A stretch of 64,000 nucleotides of DNA from CAISCU01 sp051861545 (GCA_051861545.1 JBIMKP010000021.1:1-64000), one strand, 5' to 3'; shown: positions 18,831-28,068, numbered from the stretch's first letter. Numbers and translations: made by a program. Notes: generated by a model not told the origin, from the letters alone.

Positions 18831-18937
18831 CCTAACCTCACACTCACTCCACACCCACACTCACACTCAAACTCACACTCCCACCCAACCTCCACACCCA
18901 CACTCAAACTCAAACTCACACTCAACCTCCCACTCAC
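18828..18937. repeat. G-free CACTCA-type degenerate microsatellite
   Basis: A 110-bp tract with no G on the plus strand, made of degenerate repeats of CACTCA, CACACC and AACTCA. It sits between two terminators of converging genes. A 71-residue open frame across it is low-complexity and not credible as a gene. Confidence 0.85.
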
Positions 18938-18943
18938 GTTTCC

Positions 18944-18980
18944 ATAAAAAAAGTACCTTGGTTCAAAAACCAAGGTACTT
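18944..18980 (-). terminator. Intrinsic terminator of dnaK
   Basis: Perfect 11-bp stem (18951-18961 with 18970-18980), 8-nt loop, followed on the minus strand by a run of seven to eight T. A second small hairpin (19067-19073 with 19078-19084) lies right at the dnaK stop codon. Confidence 0.85.
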
Positions 18981-19085
18981 CCTTAAACACTTTATTGTTA
19001 TATTTTTTGTTGATGCGCTTTTTGTAATCACATCAACGATTTATCGCTACTGCAGGCAGCAGCGGTACCGCGATGAATCGCGGTG

Positions 19086-20993
19086 CTACTTCACTTCTTC
19101 GAATTCAACATCTTGAACGTTATCTGCTCCTGCTGATGCGCCACCTGCTTGGTTATCGTTTGGTGCACCTTGGGCATTGGCTCCTGCAGCTTGCTCAGCA
19201 GCATAGATATCCTGACTTGCAGCTTGCCATGCGTTGTTTAATGCTTCCATTGCTGATTCAATACCAGCTAAATCTTTTGCTGCATGAGCTGTTTTTAATG
19301 TAGCTAAGCTGCTTTCGATTACTGATTTTTTATCGGCAGGAATTTTATCTCCGTATTCTTTAATTTGTTTTTCTGTTTGGAAAATCAAACTATCAGCGGT
19401 ATTTAGTTTTTCAACTTCTTCTTTTGCCTTTTTATCAGCTTCTGCATTTGCTTCAGCTTCACGTTTCATTTTCTCGATTTCAGCATCACTCAAACCACTG
19501 CTTGCTTCAATTCTGATTTTTTGCTCTTTACCTGTTCCTTTGTCTTTAGCACTAACATGTAAGATACCATTTGCATCAATATCAAATGTTACTTCAACTT
19601 GAGGAACTCCTCTTGGTGCTGGTGGAATATCACTTAAATGGAATCTTCCAATTGAACGGTTCTGGTTAGCCATCGGACGTTCACCTTGTAAAACATGAAT
19701 TTCTACTGTAGGTTGATTGTCTGATGCTGTGCTAAACACTTCACTTCTTTTTGTTGGAATGGTAGTATTTGATTCAATTAATTTGGTCATCACACCACCC
19801 ATTGTTTCAATTCCTAAACTTAAAGGAGTTACGTCTAATAACAATACATCTTTTACTTCACCAGTTAATACTCCACCTTGAATTGCTGCTCCTAAAGCTA
19901 CAACTTCATCAGGATTTACTCCTTTTGATGGGGCTTTACCGAAGAACTCTTCTACTGCTTTTTGAATAGCAGGTATACGTGTTGAACCTCCAACTAAAAT
20001 AACTTCATCAATATCTTTTGTTGTTAAACCTGCATTTTTCAAAGCAGATTGACAAGGTGCGATTGTTCTTTTGATTAAATCATCAACCAATTGCTCAAAT
20101 TTTGCTTTGGTTAAAGTTTTAACTAAGTGTTTAGGTCCACTTTGAGTTGCAGTAATATATGGCAAATTGATTTCAGTTTGTGCTGAGCTAGATAATTCAA
20201 TTTTTGCTTTTTCTGCTGATTCTTTCAAACGTTGTAAAGCCATAGCATCAGTTCTTAAATCAATTCCTTCTTCTGATTTAAAATCATCAGCTAACCAATC
20301 TATAATTTTTTGGTCGAAATCATCACCACCTAAATGTGTATCTCCATCGGTTGATTTAACTTCAAAAATTCCATCACCTAATTCTAATACAGATACGTCA
20401 TGTGTTCCACCACCGCAGTCGAAAACAACAATTTTCATATCTTTATTAGCTTTGTCTAAACCATAAGCTAATGCTGCTGCAGTAGGTTCGTTGATAATAC
20501 GTCTTACATTTAAACCAGCAATTTCACCAGCTTCTTTTGTAGCCTGACGTTGTGCATCGTTAAAGTAAGCTGGTACTGTAATAACTGCTTCTTTTACTTC
20601 TGTTCCCAAATAATCTTCAGCAGTTTTCTTCATCTTTTGAAGAATGATTGCTGATAATTCTTGAGCTGTATACAATCTACCATCAATATCAACTCTTGGT
20701 GTATTGTTATCACCTTTTGCTACTTTGTATGGAACTCTGCTAATTTCTGTGCTTACCTCAGCATGAGTATGACCCATAAATCTTTTAATTGAGAAAATGG
20801 TATTTACTGGATTTGTTACTGCCTGACGTTTTGCAGGATCTCCAATCTTTCTTTCACCATCTTTTAAAAATGCAACAATAGAAGGAGTTGTTCTTTTACC
20901 TTCACTGTTTGCAATTACAACCGGTTCATTACCTTCCATAACGGCAACGCATGAGTTGGTTGTTCCTAAGTCGATTCCTATTATTTTGCTCAT
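19086..20993 (-). CDS. dnaK: Molecular chaperone DnaK (Hsp70)
   Basis: 635 residues, standard length. The N-terminal ATPase domain (about 1-380) has the phosphate loop IDLGTTNSCVAV, the second signature VVFDCGGGTHDVSVLELG and the third VILVGGSTRIPAIQ. It is followed by the DVTPLSLGIET linker region, the substrate-binding beta domain and a helical lid ending in VEFEEVK. It works in the cytosol with DnaJ and GrpE, neither of which is nearby. I use ATG 20991-20993 (MSKIIGIDLG); the frame opens seven codons earlier. Upstream (21048-21130) are three TGACA/TGTCA boxes that may be regulatory. The stop is TAG. Confidence 0.98.
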   Translation of the reverse strand: MSKIIGIDLGTTNSCVAVMEGNEPVVIANSEGKRTTPSIVAFLKDGERKIGDPAKRQAVTNPVNTIFSIKRFMGHTHAEVSTEISRVPYKVAKGDNNTPRVDIDGRLYTAQELSAIILQKMKKTAEDYLGTEVKEAVITVPAYFNDAQRQATKEAGEIAGLNVRRIINEPTAAALAYGLDKANKDMKIVVFDCGGGTHDVSVLELGDGIFEVKSTDGDTHLGGDDFDQKIIDWLADDFKSEEGIDLRTDAMALQRLKESAEKAKIELSSSAQTEINLPYITATQSGPKHLVKTLTKAKFEQLVDDLIKRTIAPCQSALKNAGLTTKDIDEVILVGGSTRIPAIQKAVEEFFGKAPSKGVNPDEVVALGAAIQGGVLTGEVKDVLLLDVTPLSLGIETMGGVMTKLIESNTTIPTKRSEVFSTASDNQPTVEIHVLQGERPMANQNRSIGRFHLSDIPPAPRGVPQVEVTFDIDANGILHVSAKDKGTGKEQKIRIEASSGLSDAEIEKMKREAEANAEADKKAKEEVEKLNTADSLIFQTEKQIKEYGDKIPADKKSVIESSLATLKTAHAAKDLAGIESAMEALNNAWQAASQDIYAAEQAAGANAQGAPNDNQAGGASAGADNVQDVEFEEVK

Positions 20994-21360
20994 AAGTTTA
21001 ATGTTCTTTCCCAATTTTTATCAATCTCTATACCAATGATAATAATTGTCAGTTTTTAGAGCAATCTGACAGAATCATTTACAAATATGTTCAATTTATT
21101 GAGAAAAATTACGGCAAAATGTCAGTTTTATGGCAGAAATCTTAAACCTCCTTTATCTTCTTGTGAGCTAAGATTTTATTTGAATAAGACTTTGTAAAAG
21201 AATCAATATGCGCAACAAGCAGGATTTTTAAATAGTAGTTAAAATCCCATTTAAAGATGTCGAAACTCAATTTCTAGAATTCAACATGATAATTTAGTAT
21301 TCTCTTATTAGAAAATACTATCAAAATGAACAGAATTAGCTTATTAGCGCTGTAATAAGT
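20994..21360. promoter_or_regulatory. dnaK upstream region with repeated TGACA boxes
   Basis: 367 bp without a gene. On the minus strand it holds ACTGACA at about 21126-21120, CTGTCAG at about 21072-21066 and ACTGACA at about 21054-21048, giving TGTCA-N15-TGACA, plus a near-consensus -7 box (ACATATTTG) around 21080-21090. The rest, toward the lipoprotein stop at 21361, shows nothing I can name. Confidence 0.35.
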
Positions 21361-22311
21361 TTATCTAACAAAGTTTGGAAGATTATCAGCCAAAACAGTT
21401 CTCGATTCATTATCAAGAGTCATATTCGTTTGAATCGTATAATTTCTACTTGTAAAAATACCTAAGCCATTTTCAATATTTGTATATTCAGTTTTTTTCT
21501 GAACAATTGAAGTATTCGGTTTACTTAAGTCTAAAAGTTCTTTGAATTCTTTTGAACCTCCAAATGCGATAAAATGAATTCCAATTACACGACGAATTTT
21601 AGTATTGTCTAAAGGAATACTTGCCTTTAGTGAATTTATAAATGTTATTGAAGAAACAGTTTCTCTATCAGAATAAACAGATGATCTTTTAACATAATAA
21701 TCATAATATTTAACTTGAGATATATTGGTGTCATTTTTATCCATTTCTCTGTAATTAAGACGAATAACTAAGTCATATAAAAAGGAGTTTTTTCCGGCGG
21801 TATATCTAAAAGGAAATGCATGATTATTAATATTTGGTCTTATAGGAATTGTTCTGGCTTCAATTGCAGCATCTTTTACAATTGCAGTGCTCGACCTAAA
21901 AGTTCTTCCAGATTTTGGATGGAAAATAAGCAATTGATACCTTTCATCTATTTCATTATTTTTAGGAATTGAGACAGCATACAAATAGTGTTTCTGATTT
22001 CCAAAAAAGCCTGAATCTTTAAAAATTGTGTCGATTTTATGACAAGGATAACTTTTTGAACCTTCGGTTAAAGTAACAACAAGTGAATCGAAGTATAAAG
22101 AATCAGCAATTTTAGCTCCTGCAGATGTAGTTAAATTTGCATCATTCTGATATAATTTTTGAATTCTAATATATTGAACTGGCTGGTTTTGGTCTAAAAA
22201 TCCATAAACAATTGCGGTATCTTCGTAAGGAGCATTGATTTCAAGGTCGTTTTTACAAGAATTAAAAGTAATTCCAAGTAATATAAGGATGATTAATTTA
22301 TGTAATTTCAT
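21361..22311 (-). CDS. DUF4249-like lipoprotein
   Basis: 316 residues. The signal peptide ends in a lipobox (ITFNSC, Cys 19). The body is predominantly beta, starting with LEINAPYEDTAIVYGFLDQNQPVQYIRIQKLY, a pattern common in Bacteroidetes outer-membrane lipoproteins grouped with or near DUF4249. The function is not known. It is a single gene, divergent from panB with 97 bp between starts. The family assignment is tentative; the lipoprotein call is firm. Confidence 0.65.
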   Translation of the reverse strand: MKLHKLIILILLGITFNSCKNDLEINAPYEDTAIVYGFLDQNQPVQYIRIQKLYQNDANLTTSAGAKIADSLYFDSLVVTLTEGSKSYPCHKIDTIFKDSGFFGNQKHYLYAVSIPKNNEIDERYQLLIFHPKSGRTFRSSTAIVKDAAIEARTIPIRPNINNHAFPFRYTAGKNSFLYDLVIRLNYREMDKNDTNISQVKYYDYYVKRSSVYSDRETVSSITFINSLKASIPLDNTKIRRVIGIHFIAFGGSKEFKELLDLSKPNTSIVQKKTEYTNIENGLGIFTSRNYTIQTNMTLDNESRTVLADNLPNFVR

Positions 22312-22361
22312 TTGTTGCGAAGTAAAACTATTTTATTGCTGATTCAAAACATAGTCAAAGA

Positions 22362-22392
22362 TTCGCTTAGAAAGGTTTTATTTATACCTTTG
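22362..22392 (+). promoter_or_regulatory. Candidate promoter of panB
   Basis: TTCG (22362-22365), a 19-bp spacer and TACCTTTG (22385-22392), a perfect TAnnTTTG -7 box with a one-base variant -33 box. The ATG is at 22409, leaving a leader of about 10 nt. Confidence 0.6.
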
Positions 22393-22408
22393 AATTTCAA
22401 GATTTTTT

Positions 22409-23224
22409 ATGAGTACCTATAAAGAAGTAAAAAAAGTGACCACCCATACAGTTCAAGAAATGAAACTTAGAGGTGAGAAAATCAGTATGTTAACTGCGTA
22501 CGATTATAGCATGGCGAAGATTTTTGATGCTGCAAAAATTGATGTATTATTAGTTGGTGATTCTGCTTCAAATGTCATGCATGGACACGAAACAACGCTT
22601 CCAATTACTTTAGATGAGATGATTTCTCATGCTGCTGCTGTAATAAAAGCTGTAAATAGAGCTTTAGTTGTTGTTGATTTGCCTTTTGGTTCTTATCAAG
22701 GAAATTCTAAAGAAGCTTTGGTTTCTTCAATTAGAATTATGAAAGAGGCCGAAGCTCATGCCGTAAAACTGGAAGGTGGTTCGGAAGTTGTTGAATCTAT
22801 CAAAAGAATTTTAACTGCCGGAATTCCAGTTATGGGTCATTTGGGTTTAACCCCTCAAAGTATCTATAAATTTGGAACTTATGAAGTTCGAGCAAAGGAA
22901 GATGCTGAGGCTGCTAAACTAATGGAGGATGCTAAATTGTTAGAAGAGGCCGGCTGTTTTGCTTTGGTTTTGGAAAAAATTCCTTCAAAATTGGCCAAAG
23001 AAGTTGCTTTAGCTGTAAAAATTCCGGTGATTGGAATTGGTGCTGGTCCGGATGTAGATGGTCAAGTTTTAGTAAGCCATGATATGCTTGGTATCAATAA
23101 AGATTTTTCACCAAAATTTCTTCGCAGGTATTTGAATTTATACGATGAAATACAATCGGCTGTTGAAAGATATGTTGAAGATGTAAAAAGTGTTGATTTT
23201 CCGAATGAAAAGGAACAATATTAA
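22409..23224 (+). CDS. panB: 3-methyl-2-oxobutanoate hydroxymethyltransferase
   Basis: 271 residues, standard length. First step of pantothenate (coenzyme A) synthesis: transfer of a hydroxymethyl group from 5,10-methylene-tetrahydrofolate to 2-oxoisovalerate, making ketopantoate. Seen: ISMLTAYDYSMAKIFD, VGDSASNVMHGHETTLPITLDEM (metal-binding Asp), DLPFGSYQ, MGHLGLTPQS, and the catalytic region VLEKIP with IGIGAGPDVDGQVLV. It lies just upstream of a pseudouridine synthase gene (14-bp gap), which is probably co-transcribed. No other pan genes are nearby. Confidence 0.96.
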   Translation: MSTYKEVKKVTTHTVQEMKLRGEKISMLTAYDYSMAKIFDAAKIDVLLVGDSASNVMHGHETTLPITLDEMISHAAAVIKAVNRALVVVDLPFGSYQGNSKEALVSSIRIMKEAEAHAVKLEGGSEVVESIKRILTAGIPVMGHLGLTPQSIYKFGTYEVRAKEDAEAAKLMEDAKLLEEAGCFALVLEKIPSKLAKEVALAVKIPVIGIGAGPDVDGQVLVSHDMLGINKDFSPKFLRRYLNLYDEIQSAVERYVEDVKSVDFPNEKEQY

Positions 23225-23238
23225 AACAAGGTTCAATT

Positions 23239-23895
23239 TTGGAAATATTATTTGAAGACAATCATCTGATAGCTGCTTTTAAATTATCAGGACAAACAGT
23301 TCAACCTGAACCAGGAAAGCCAATTTCTTTAGAAGATGAAGTGAAAGAATATATTCGTGTTAAATACAATAAACCGGGTTCTGTTTTTTTAGGAGTAATT
23401 CATCGTTTAGATATGCCTGTAAATGGTATTGTTTTGTTTGCAAGAACAAGTAAGGCTTTGGTGCGAATGAATGAAAGTTTTCAGAAAAGGGAAATTACTA
23501 AAAAATACCTTTGTTTGGTTGAAGGTAGGCCGCCACAAGCCGCAGATTCTTTACAACATTGGTTAAAATCTGACGAAAAGAAAAACTTTACGAAGGCTTT
23601 TGAAAGTCCAGTAAATAACGCTCAAGAAGCTCGATTAAAATACAAAGTTCTTAAATCGGCAAAAGACAAATCCTTATTGGAAATCGATTTAGAAACTGGA
23701 CGTAAACATCAAATCAGAGCTCAACTTTCGGCAATGGGTTGCCCAATTTTTGGTGATGTAAAATATGGTGCTTCTAAACCTTTAAAAGATCAATCTATTG
23801 CTTTGCAGGCTTATTTTCTTAGCTTTAATCACCCCGTTCAAGATATTCCTATTGAAATTAGTTTGTTGAAATCTAAGAATTTACTAAAACTTTAG
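23239..23895 (+). CDS. RluA-family RNA pseudouridine synthase
   Basis: 218 residues, the catalytic domain only, with no S4 RNA-binding domain. The motif HRLDMP holds the catalytic Asp (D58); TKKYLCLVEG and LETGRKHQIRAQLSAMGCPIFGD are the further conserved blocks. It isomerises a uridine in rRNA or tRNA; the site cannot be told. The best start is a TTG at 23239, since no ATG fits before the first conserved strand (MEILFEDNHLIAAFKLSG). The stop overlaps the stop of the converging YdeI-like gene. Confidence 0.88.
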   Translation: MEILFEDNHLIAAFKLSGQTVQPEPGKPISLEDEVKEYIRVKYNKPGSVFLGVIHRLDMPVNGIVLFARTSKALVRMNESFQKREITKKYLCLVEGRPPQAADSLQHWLKSDEKKNFTKAFESPVNNAQEARLKYKVLKSAKDKSLLEIDLETGRKHQIRAQLSAMGCPIFGDVKYGASKPLKDQSIALQAYFLSFNHPVQDIPIEISLLKSKNLLKL

Positions 23896-24386
23896 TTTTG
23901 ATTCTTTTTGGCTTTTTGAATGTATAAAGTTTCAGTTTTCATTTTGTAGGCTAATTCCATAGCTCTTTTTATTCTGCTATCTGTATTTTTTACGCTGCTT
24001 ACATAATGAGCTAAACTTCTTTGCATTCCAATTGTCATACCAAAAAAGATTTTGCCAGCTTCCTCATCTTGCTCCATTACTTCTTTTAATTCTTCTGGAA
24101 GCTCAAGATAATCTAGGTCTGTTAAATTAAATTCAACATCCACATAATCACCATTTGTAATTTTTGCAGCTTTTCTAAGTGCAGAACCTACCATAAAAAA
24201 TCCATTTCCGTTTTTTCTTCCTTGAATTGCCAAAGAAAAATCGGCAGCATTCATTTTACCAATCGTTCTTAATCTTCCTGATTCTGGTAATTCTGAAATG
24301 ATTTCAGATGGAATGGAAACCATTGTATAAGAAGGATTTGAGTCTAATATTTTTAAAATGCCTTTAAAACGGTAAGTTTTATTCAT
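23892..24386 (-). CDS. YdeI/OmpD-associated family protein (DUF1905 type)
   Basis: 164 residues. The N-terminal half (YRFKGILKILDSNPSYTMVSIP...GRLRTIGKMNAADFSLAI) matches DUF1905, a small beta barrel. The C-terminal helical part (LPEELKEVMEQDEEAGKIFFGMTIGMQRSLAHYVSSVKN...RIKRAMELAYKMK) matches the YdeI/OmdA helical tail. The biochemical function is unknown; some relatives are linked to bacteriocin or peptide tolerance. No signal peptide. It ends 4 bp inside the converging pseudouridine synthase gene. Confidence 0.8.
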   Translation of the reverse strand: MNKTYRFKGILKILDSNPSYTMVSIPSEIISELPESGRLRTIGKMNAADFSLAIQGRKNGNGFFMVGSALRKAAKITNGDYVDVEFNLTDLDYLELPEELKEVMEQDEEAGKIFFGMTIGMQRSLAHYVSSVKNTDSRIKRAMELAYKMKTETLYIQKAKKNQN

Positions 24387-24470
24387 GCTGCAAAATAATT
24401 GTATACAACCAATTCAACAAAGTGCATTTTTGTTATAAAGCTATTTTAATGAAGGTCTCAAAAAAACTTT

Positions 24471-24478
24471 TACCTTTG
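24471..24478 (+). promoter_or_regulatory. -7 box of pruA
   Basis: TACCTTTG, a perfect TAnnTTTG box, 27 bp before the ATG. No clear TTTG -33 box at the expected distance. Confidence 0.55.
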
Positions 24479-24505
24479 CGCTCTCAATAAATAAAAATAC
24501 CCAAT

Positions 24506-26134
24506 ATGAACGGATTTTTTAAAGTACCTGTCCCGGTTAATGAACCAATTTTAACTTATGCTCCTGGAACTGCTGCCAGAGCTGAACTAAAAGCTGCATT
24601 GGCTGAAGGAAGAAGCAAAGTTTTAGATATTCCTATGTATATCGGCTCTGAGGAAGTAAGAAGTGGAAAAACTATCGACCTTCGTCCTCCTCACGATCAT
24701 CAGCATAAACTAGGGCATTTTCATGTAAGTGATGCTTCTCATGTTGATGCTGCTATTAATGCTGCTTTGGCTGCTAAACCAAAATGGGAAGCTTTGGCTT
24801 GGGAACAAAGAGCTGCTATTTTCTTACGTGCTGCCGATTTAATTGCAGGTCCTTACCGTGCTAAATTAAATGCTGCTACCATGTTGGGTCAAAGTAAAAG
24901 TGCTTTTCAAGCTGAAATAGATAGTGCTTGCGAAATCATAGATTTTTTACGTTTCAATGTATATTTCATGAGCCAGATTTACCATGAGCAGCCTCAATCT
25001 GCAAAAGGTATTTGGAACAGAATTGAATACAGACCACTAGAAGGATTTATTTATGCTTTAACTCCATTCAACTTTACTGCAATTGCTGGTAACTTACCTA
25101 GTAGTGCGGCTATGATGGGTAATGTTGTAGTTTGGAAGCCTTCAAATACACAGGTTTATTCAGCTAATGTGTTGATGGAAATATTCAAAATGGCTGGTGT
25201 TCCTGATGGTGTTATCAATTTAATTTACCCAAGTGGACCAGTCGCTGCAGATGTTATTTTTAAACATCCTGATTTTGCTGGAATTCACTTCACGGGTTCT
25301 ACTGCGGTATTCCAAGATATCTGGAAAAACATTGGAAACAATATTCACAGATTCAAAACTTACCCAAGAATTGTTGGTGAAACAGGTGGTAAGGATTTTA
25401 TAGTGATGCATAAATCGGCATTGGTTGAAGAAAGTGTTGTTGCTATGGTAAGAGGTGCTTTTGAATACCAAGGACAAAAATGTTCTGCTGCTTCACGTGT
25501 TTATGTGCCAAGTAATTTGTGGCCTGTAGTAAAAGAGAAAATGGTGGCAATGATGAAGACTTTGAAAATGGGTCCTACAGAAGATTTTTCTAATTTTATC
25601 AATGCCGTAATTGATGAAAAATCATTTGATAAATTAGCTTCTTATATCGATGCTGCTAAAAAAGATGAACGTTGCGAAATTGTTGCTGGTGGTAATTATG
25701 ATAAATCTAAAGGATGGTTTATTGAACCCACAGTTATTGTAACAAACGACCCTAAATACACTACCATGTGTGAAGAGTTATTTGGTCCAGTTTTAACAAT
25801 TTACGTTTACGATGCAGAAAAGTTTGAAGAAACTTTGGATATAGTGAATACTACATCTGATTATGCTTTAACAGGTTCAATTATTGCTCAAGATAGATAT
25901 GCTGTTGAATTGGCTACTTGGAAGTTAAGAAATGCAGCAGGTAATTTTTATATCAACGATAAACCAACTGGTGCTGTTGTAGGTCAACAACCATTTGGTG
26001 GTGCAAGAGGTTCCGGTACAAACGATAAAGCTGGTGCTATGATTAATTTGTTACGTTGGGTGAGTTTAAGAACAATCAAAGAAACTTTTGTTCCACCAAC
26101 CGATTATAGATACGAATTTATGAATGAAGCTTAA
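24506..26134 (+). CDS. pruA: 1-pyrroline-5-carboxylate dehydrogenase (L-glutamate gamma-semialdehyde dehydrogenase)
   Basis: 542 residues, matching the stand-alone P5CDH type (not the PutA fusion). Oxidises glutamate semialdehyde to glutamate with NAD+ in proline and arginine breakdown. The catalytic Cys is C326 in GQKCSAASR and the general base is E292 in GETGGKD. TPFNFTAIAGNLPSSAAMMGNVVVWKPS is the family-specific cofactor region, and the C-terminal oligomerisation segment GQQPFGGARGSGTNDKAG is intact. No proline dehydrogenase gene is adjacent. Confidence 0.95.
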   Translation: MNGFFKVPVPVNEPILTYAPGTAARAELKAALAEGRSKVLDIPMYIGSEEVRSGKTIDLRPPHDHQHKLGHFHVSDASHVDAAINAALAAKPKWEALAWEQRAAIFLRAADLIAGPYRAKLNAATMLGQSKSAFQAEIDSACEIIDFLRFNVYFMSQIYHEQPQSAKGIWNRIEYRPLEGFIYALTPFNFTAIAGNLPSSAAMMGNVVVWKPSNTQVYSANVLMEIFKMAGVPDGVINLIYPSGPVAADVIFKHPDFAGIHFTGSTAVFQDIWKNIGNNIHRFKTYPRIVGETGGKDFIVMHKSALVEESVVAMVRGAFEYQGQKCSAASRVYVPSNLWPVVKEKMVAMMKTLKMGPTEDFSNFINAVIDEKSFDKLASYIDAAKKDERCEIVAGGNYDKSKGWFIEPTVIVTNDPKYTTMCEELFGPVLTIYVYDAEKFEETLDIVNTTSDYALTGSIIAQDRYAVELATWKLRNAAGNFYINDKPTGAVVGQQPFGGARGSGTNDKAGAMINLLRWVSLRTIKETFVPPTDYRYEFMNEA

Positions 26135-26150
26135 TTTCATATCATTTTAA

Positions 26151-26190
26151 AAGAAAAGCCATTGTTTTAATTAGCAATGGCTTTTCTTTT
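26151..26190 (+). terminator. Intrinsic terminator after pruA
   Basis: Fourteen-bp perfect stem (26151-26164 with 26175-26188), 10-nt loop, T-rich 3' side. Confidence 0.88.
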
Positions 26191-26316
26191 TACGATTATC
26201 AGCTTCTTTACCTAAAAATAAATTTATCGAAACTTTATAGCTGATTATTTCTCGTTAAAATCAAAAAAAAACACAAAAAATGAATTGTTAATAGAGTTAT
26301 CTTTCTTTTAACAAGT

Positions 26317-26587
26317 TCTTAAAATCCTGAAGGGATGACATGATTATAGAAAATAAAATATGAAGAAACACCACCCCAAACTTTCAACAACGCGGACCAA
26401 AGGTCCGCGTTGTTGAAAGTTTGGGGGAATTCGTTTACAGCATTTTTCTATAAACATGTGACCGCCTTCGGGGTCTTAAATTTCATTGAATATTGCATTT
26501 TAATTCCAAACTACTTTTTGAAAATAATTCTCAATACATAAACTGGATTTATAAAAAAATACTTCTGCTATCTATACTGATATTCGT
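26317..26587 (+). repeat. Hairpin repeat element, copy 1
   Basis: Core of about 160 bp (26319-26478). It starts AATCCTGAAGGGATGACATG and ends near the imperfect inverted counterpart CATGTGACCGCCTTCGGGG. In its centre is a perfect 25-bp palindrome (26374-26398 with 26402-26426) with loop AAA. Homology to copy 2 continues through a tail containing ACTACTTTTTGAAAAT to GATATTCGT at 26579-26587. No open frame. Confidence 0.85.
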
Positions 26588-26604
26588 ATTTCTTTTTAAA
26601 TGAA

Positions 26605-27552
26605 CTATTTGTAAACCACCAGATTTTTCGAATATTCCCAATTACCAGCTTGTGTTGTGTTTCTCATGTATTCTTGAGGTTCAACCCAATATTTTCCATT
26701 TATAACAAATTTGAATTCCATGGTTTTATCTTTTGGTAATTCAGAAAGAGGTAAACTGATTTCCCATTTGTTGCCAACTTTTTTCATCAAGAATTTTTTG
26801 TCTTTTGGTTTCCATTCATTCATTTCTGATGCCAAATAAACTTCCTTAATTGTTATATCATCAATTTCTTTCGACCAAACACTCATTCCTGTTAGGTATT
26901 TATATTTCTCAGGTTCGAAGCTAAATAGAATTTTATCTTCAACTATCGAATATCCATGAATGTCTGATGGTAGAATTAAAGTTGTTTCTTCAAATCCTAA
27001 GTTTACTGCACTCGTATTCATTCCTGCTGGTTTAGCCAGATTTGCATCAGTAAATTCAGTTTCAAAACCATCAACTTTTACCTTACCTTTTCCAAAAATT
27101 GCTAAGCCAATTCTAATTTTGTTTGCATTCCATGGAATAACTCTTTCTGTGCTTATTTGAACCCAATCATGATAACCTCTAACTTTTTCTTCTTTAATAA
27201 TGGTATTACCTTCAGTGGTAAATGTGTTTTCTAAGTTCTCATCATCAAAACCAATAAACAAAGCTGTCCAATACTTAACATCTTCAGTTTTAACCCAAGC
27301 ACTAAGTTTTAGATTTTTACCTCTGTAATCTATTGCAGAAAACGATTGTTCAATGGTCCCACTTCCATATACCTCATCTATTTTTGAATGAATTTGTAAG
27401 CAGTTTTTCCCAACTTTACTATCTGTTTTTTCAATTACCATTTTGTAATTGCCGGCCCAACTACCGCCTTTTTGCCAAGCATTAGGTAGCTCTTGAGAAT
27501 GAACTAATATGCTATTCAGTAATAAACCTCCAATTAATAATAGATTTTTCAT
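26605..27552 (-). CDS. Exported protein with C-terminal CBM48/E-set-like domain
   Basis: 315 residues. A signal peptide (about 1-19, ending ILVHSQ) is followed by a jelly-roll-like N-terminal domain (about 20-175; SFSAIDYRGKNLKLSAWVKTED resembles carbohydrate-binding modules that clasp a sugar). The C-terminal domain (about 230-310: VYLASEMNEWKPKDKKFLMKK..., VINGKYWVEPQEY) is close to the glycogen-binding CBM48/AMPK-beta type. No catalytic motif is seen, so it is more likely a binding protein than an enzyme. The gene is alone and lies exactly between two direct copies of the hairpin repeat. Confidence 0.65.
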   Translation of the reverse strand: MKNLLLIGGLLLNSILVHSQELPNAWQKGGSWAGNYKMVIEKTDSKVGKNCLQIHSKIDEVYGSGTIEQSFSAIDYRGKNLKLSAWVKTEDVKYWTALFIGFDDENLENTFTTEGNTIIKEEKVRGYHDWVQISTERVIPWNANKIRIGLAIFGKGKVKVDGFETEFTDANLAKPAGMNTSAVNLGFEETTLILPSDIHGYSIVEDKILFSFEPEKYKYLTGMSVWSKEIDDITIKEVYLASEMNEWKPKDKKFLMKKVGNKWEISLPLSELPKDKTMEFKFVINGKYWVEPQEYMRNTTQAGNWEYSKNLVVYK

Positions 27553-27774
27553 AAAATTAAATTTTGATGAAACAAATGTCTAAATCAATTAAAAGAAAAA
27601 AGACTCTTATAATCCCAATTTCATTTTTTGATATCCCAATTAACATATATCCGCTACTTTACTTAAAAATCGTATTACAAACCTTCAAAGGATTTAATGT
27701 TGAAGATTGCTCGATATAATCAGAAACAACCTCAAAACATGAATTTGAATCATAGGCATGTTTTTTCTAGATAT

Positions 27775-28045
27775 TCTTTAAAATCCTGAAGGGATGACAT
27801 GATTATAGAAAGTAAAATATGAAGAAACACCACCCCAAACTTTCAACAACGCGGACCAAAGGTCCGCGTTGTTGAAAGTTTGGGGGAATTCGTTTACAGC
27901 ATTTTTCTATAATCATGTGACCACCTTCGGGGTCTTAAATTTCATAAAATAGAGTTATTTAACCCCAAACTACTTTTTGAAAATATTTCTCAAAACATTC
28001 ACCGGATTTAAAAAAAATATTGATGGTAAACATGCAGATATTCGT
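27775..28045 (+). repeat. Hairpin repeat element, copy 2
   Basis: Nearly identical to copy 1 and in the same orientation. Central perfect palindrome 27833-27857 with 27861-27885, loop AAA; inverted ends at about 27780 and 27936; tail down to GATATTCGT at 28037-28045. It lies between the carbohydrate-binding-like gene and the end of the polyamine operon. Confidence 0.85.
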
Positions 28046-28068
28046 TTCCCAATTTCATGATTGGAAAT

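Noticed and set aside
18758..18973. Open frame of 71 codons across the CACTCA tract
   Set aside because: Composition is entirely repeat-derived (Val/Ser/Glu/Cys-rich low complexity) and it spans two terminators.
26317..28045. Composite transposon formed by the two direct hairpin repeats
   Set aside because: No transposase or clean target duplication; the gene between them is not a mobility gene. Kept only as a possible recombination cassette.
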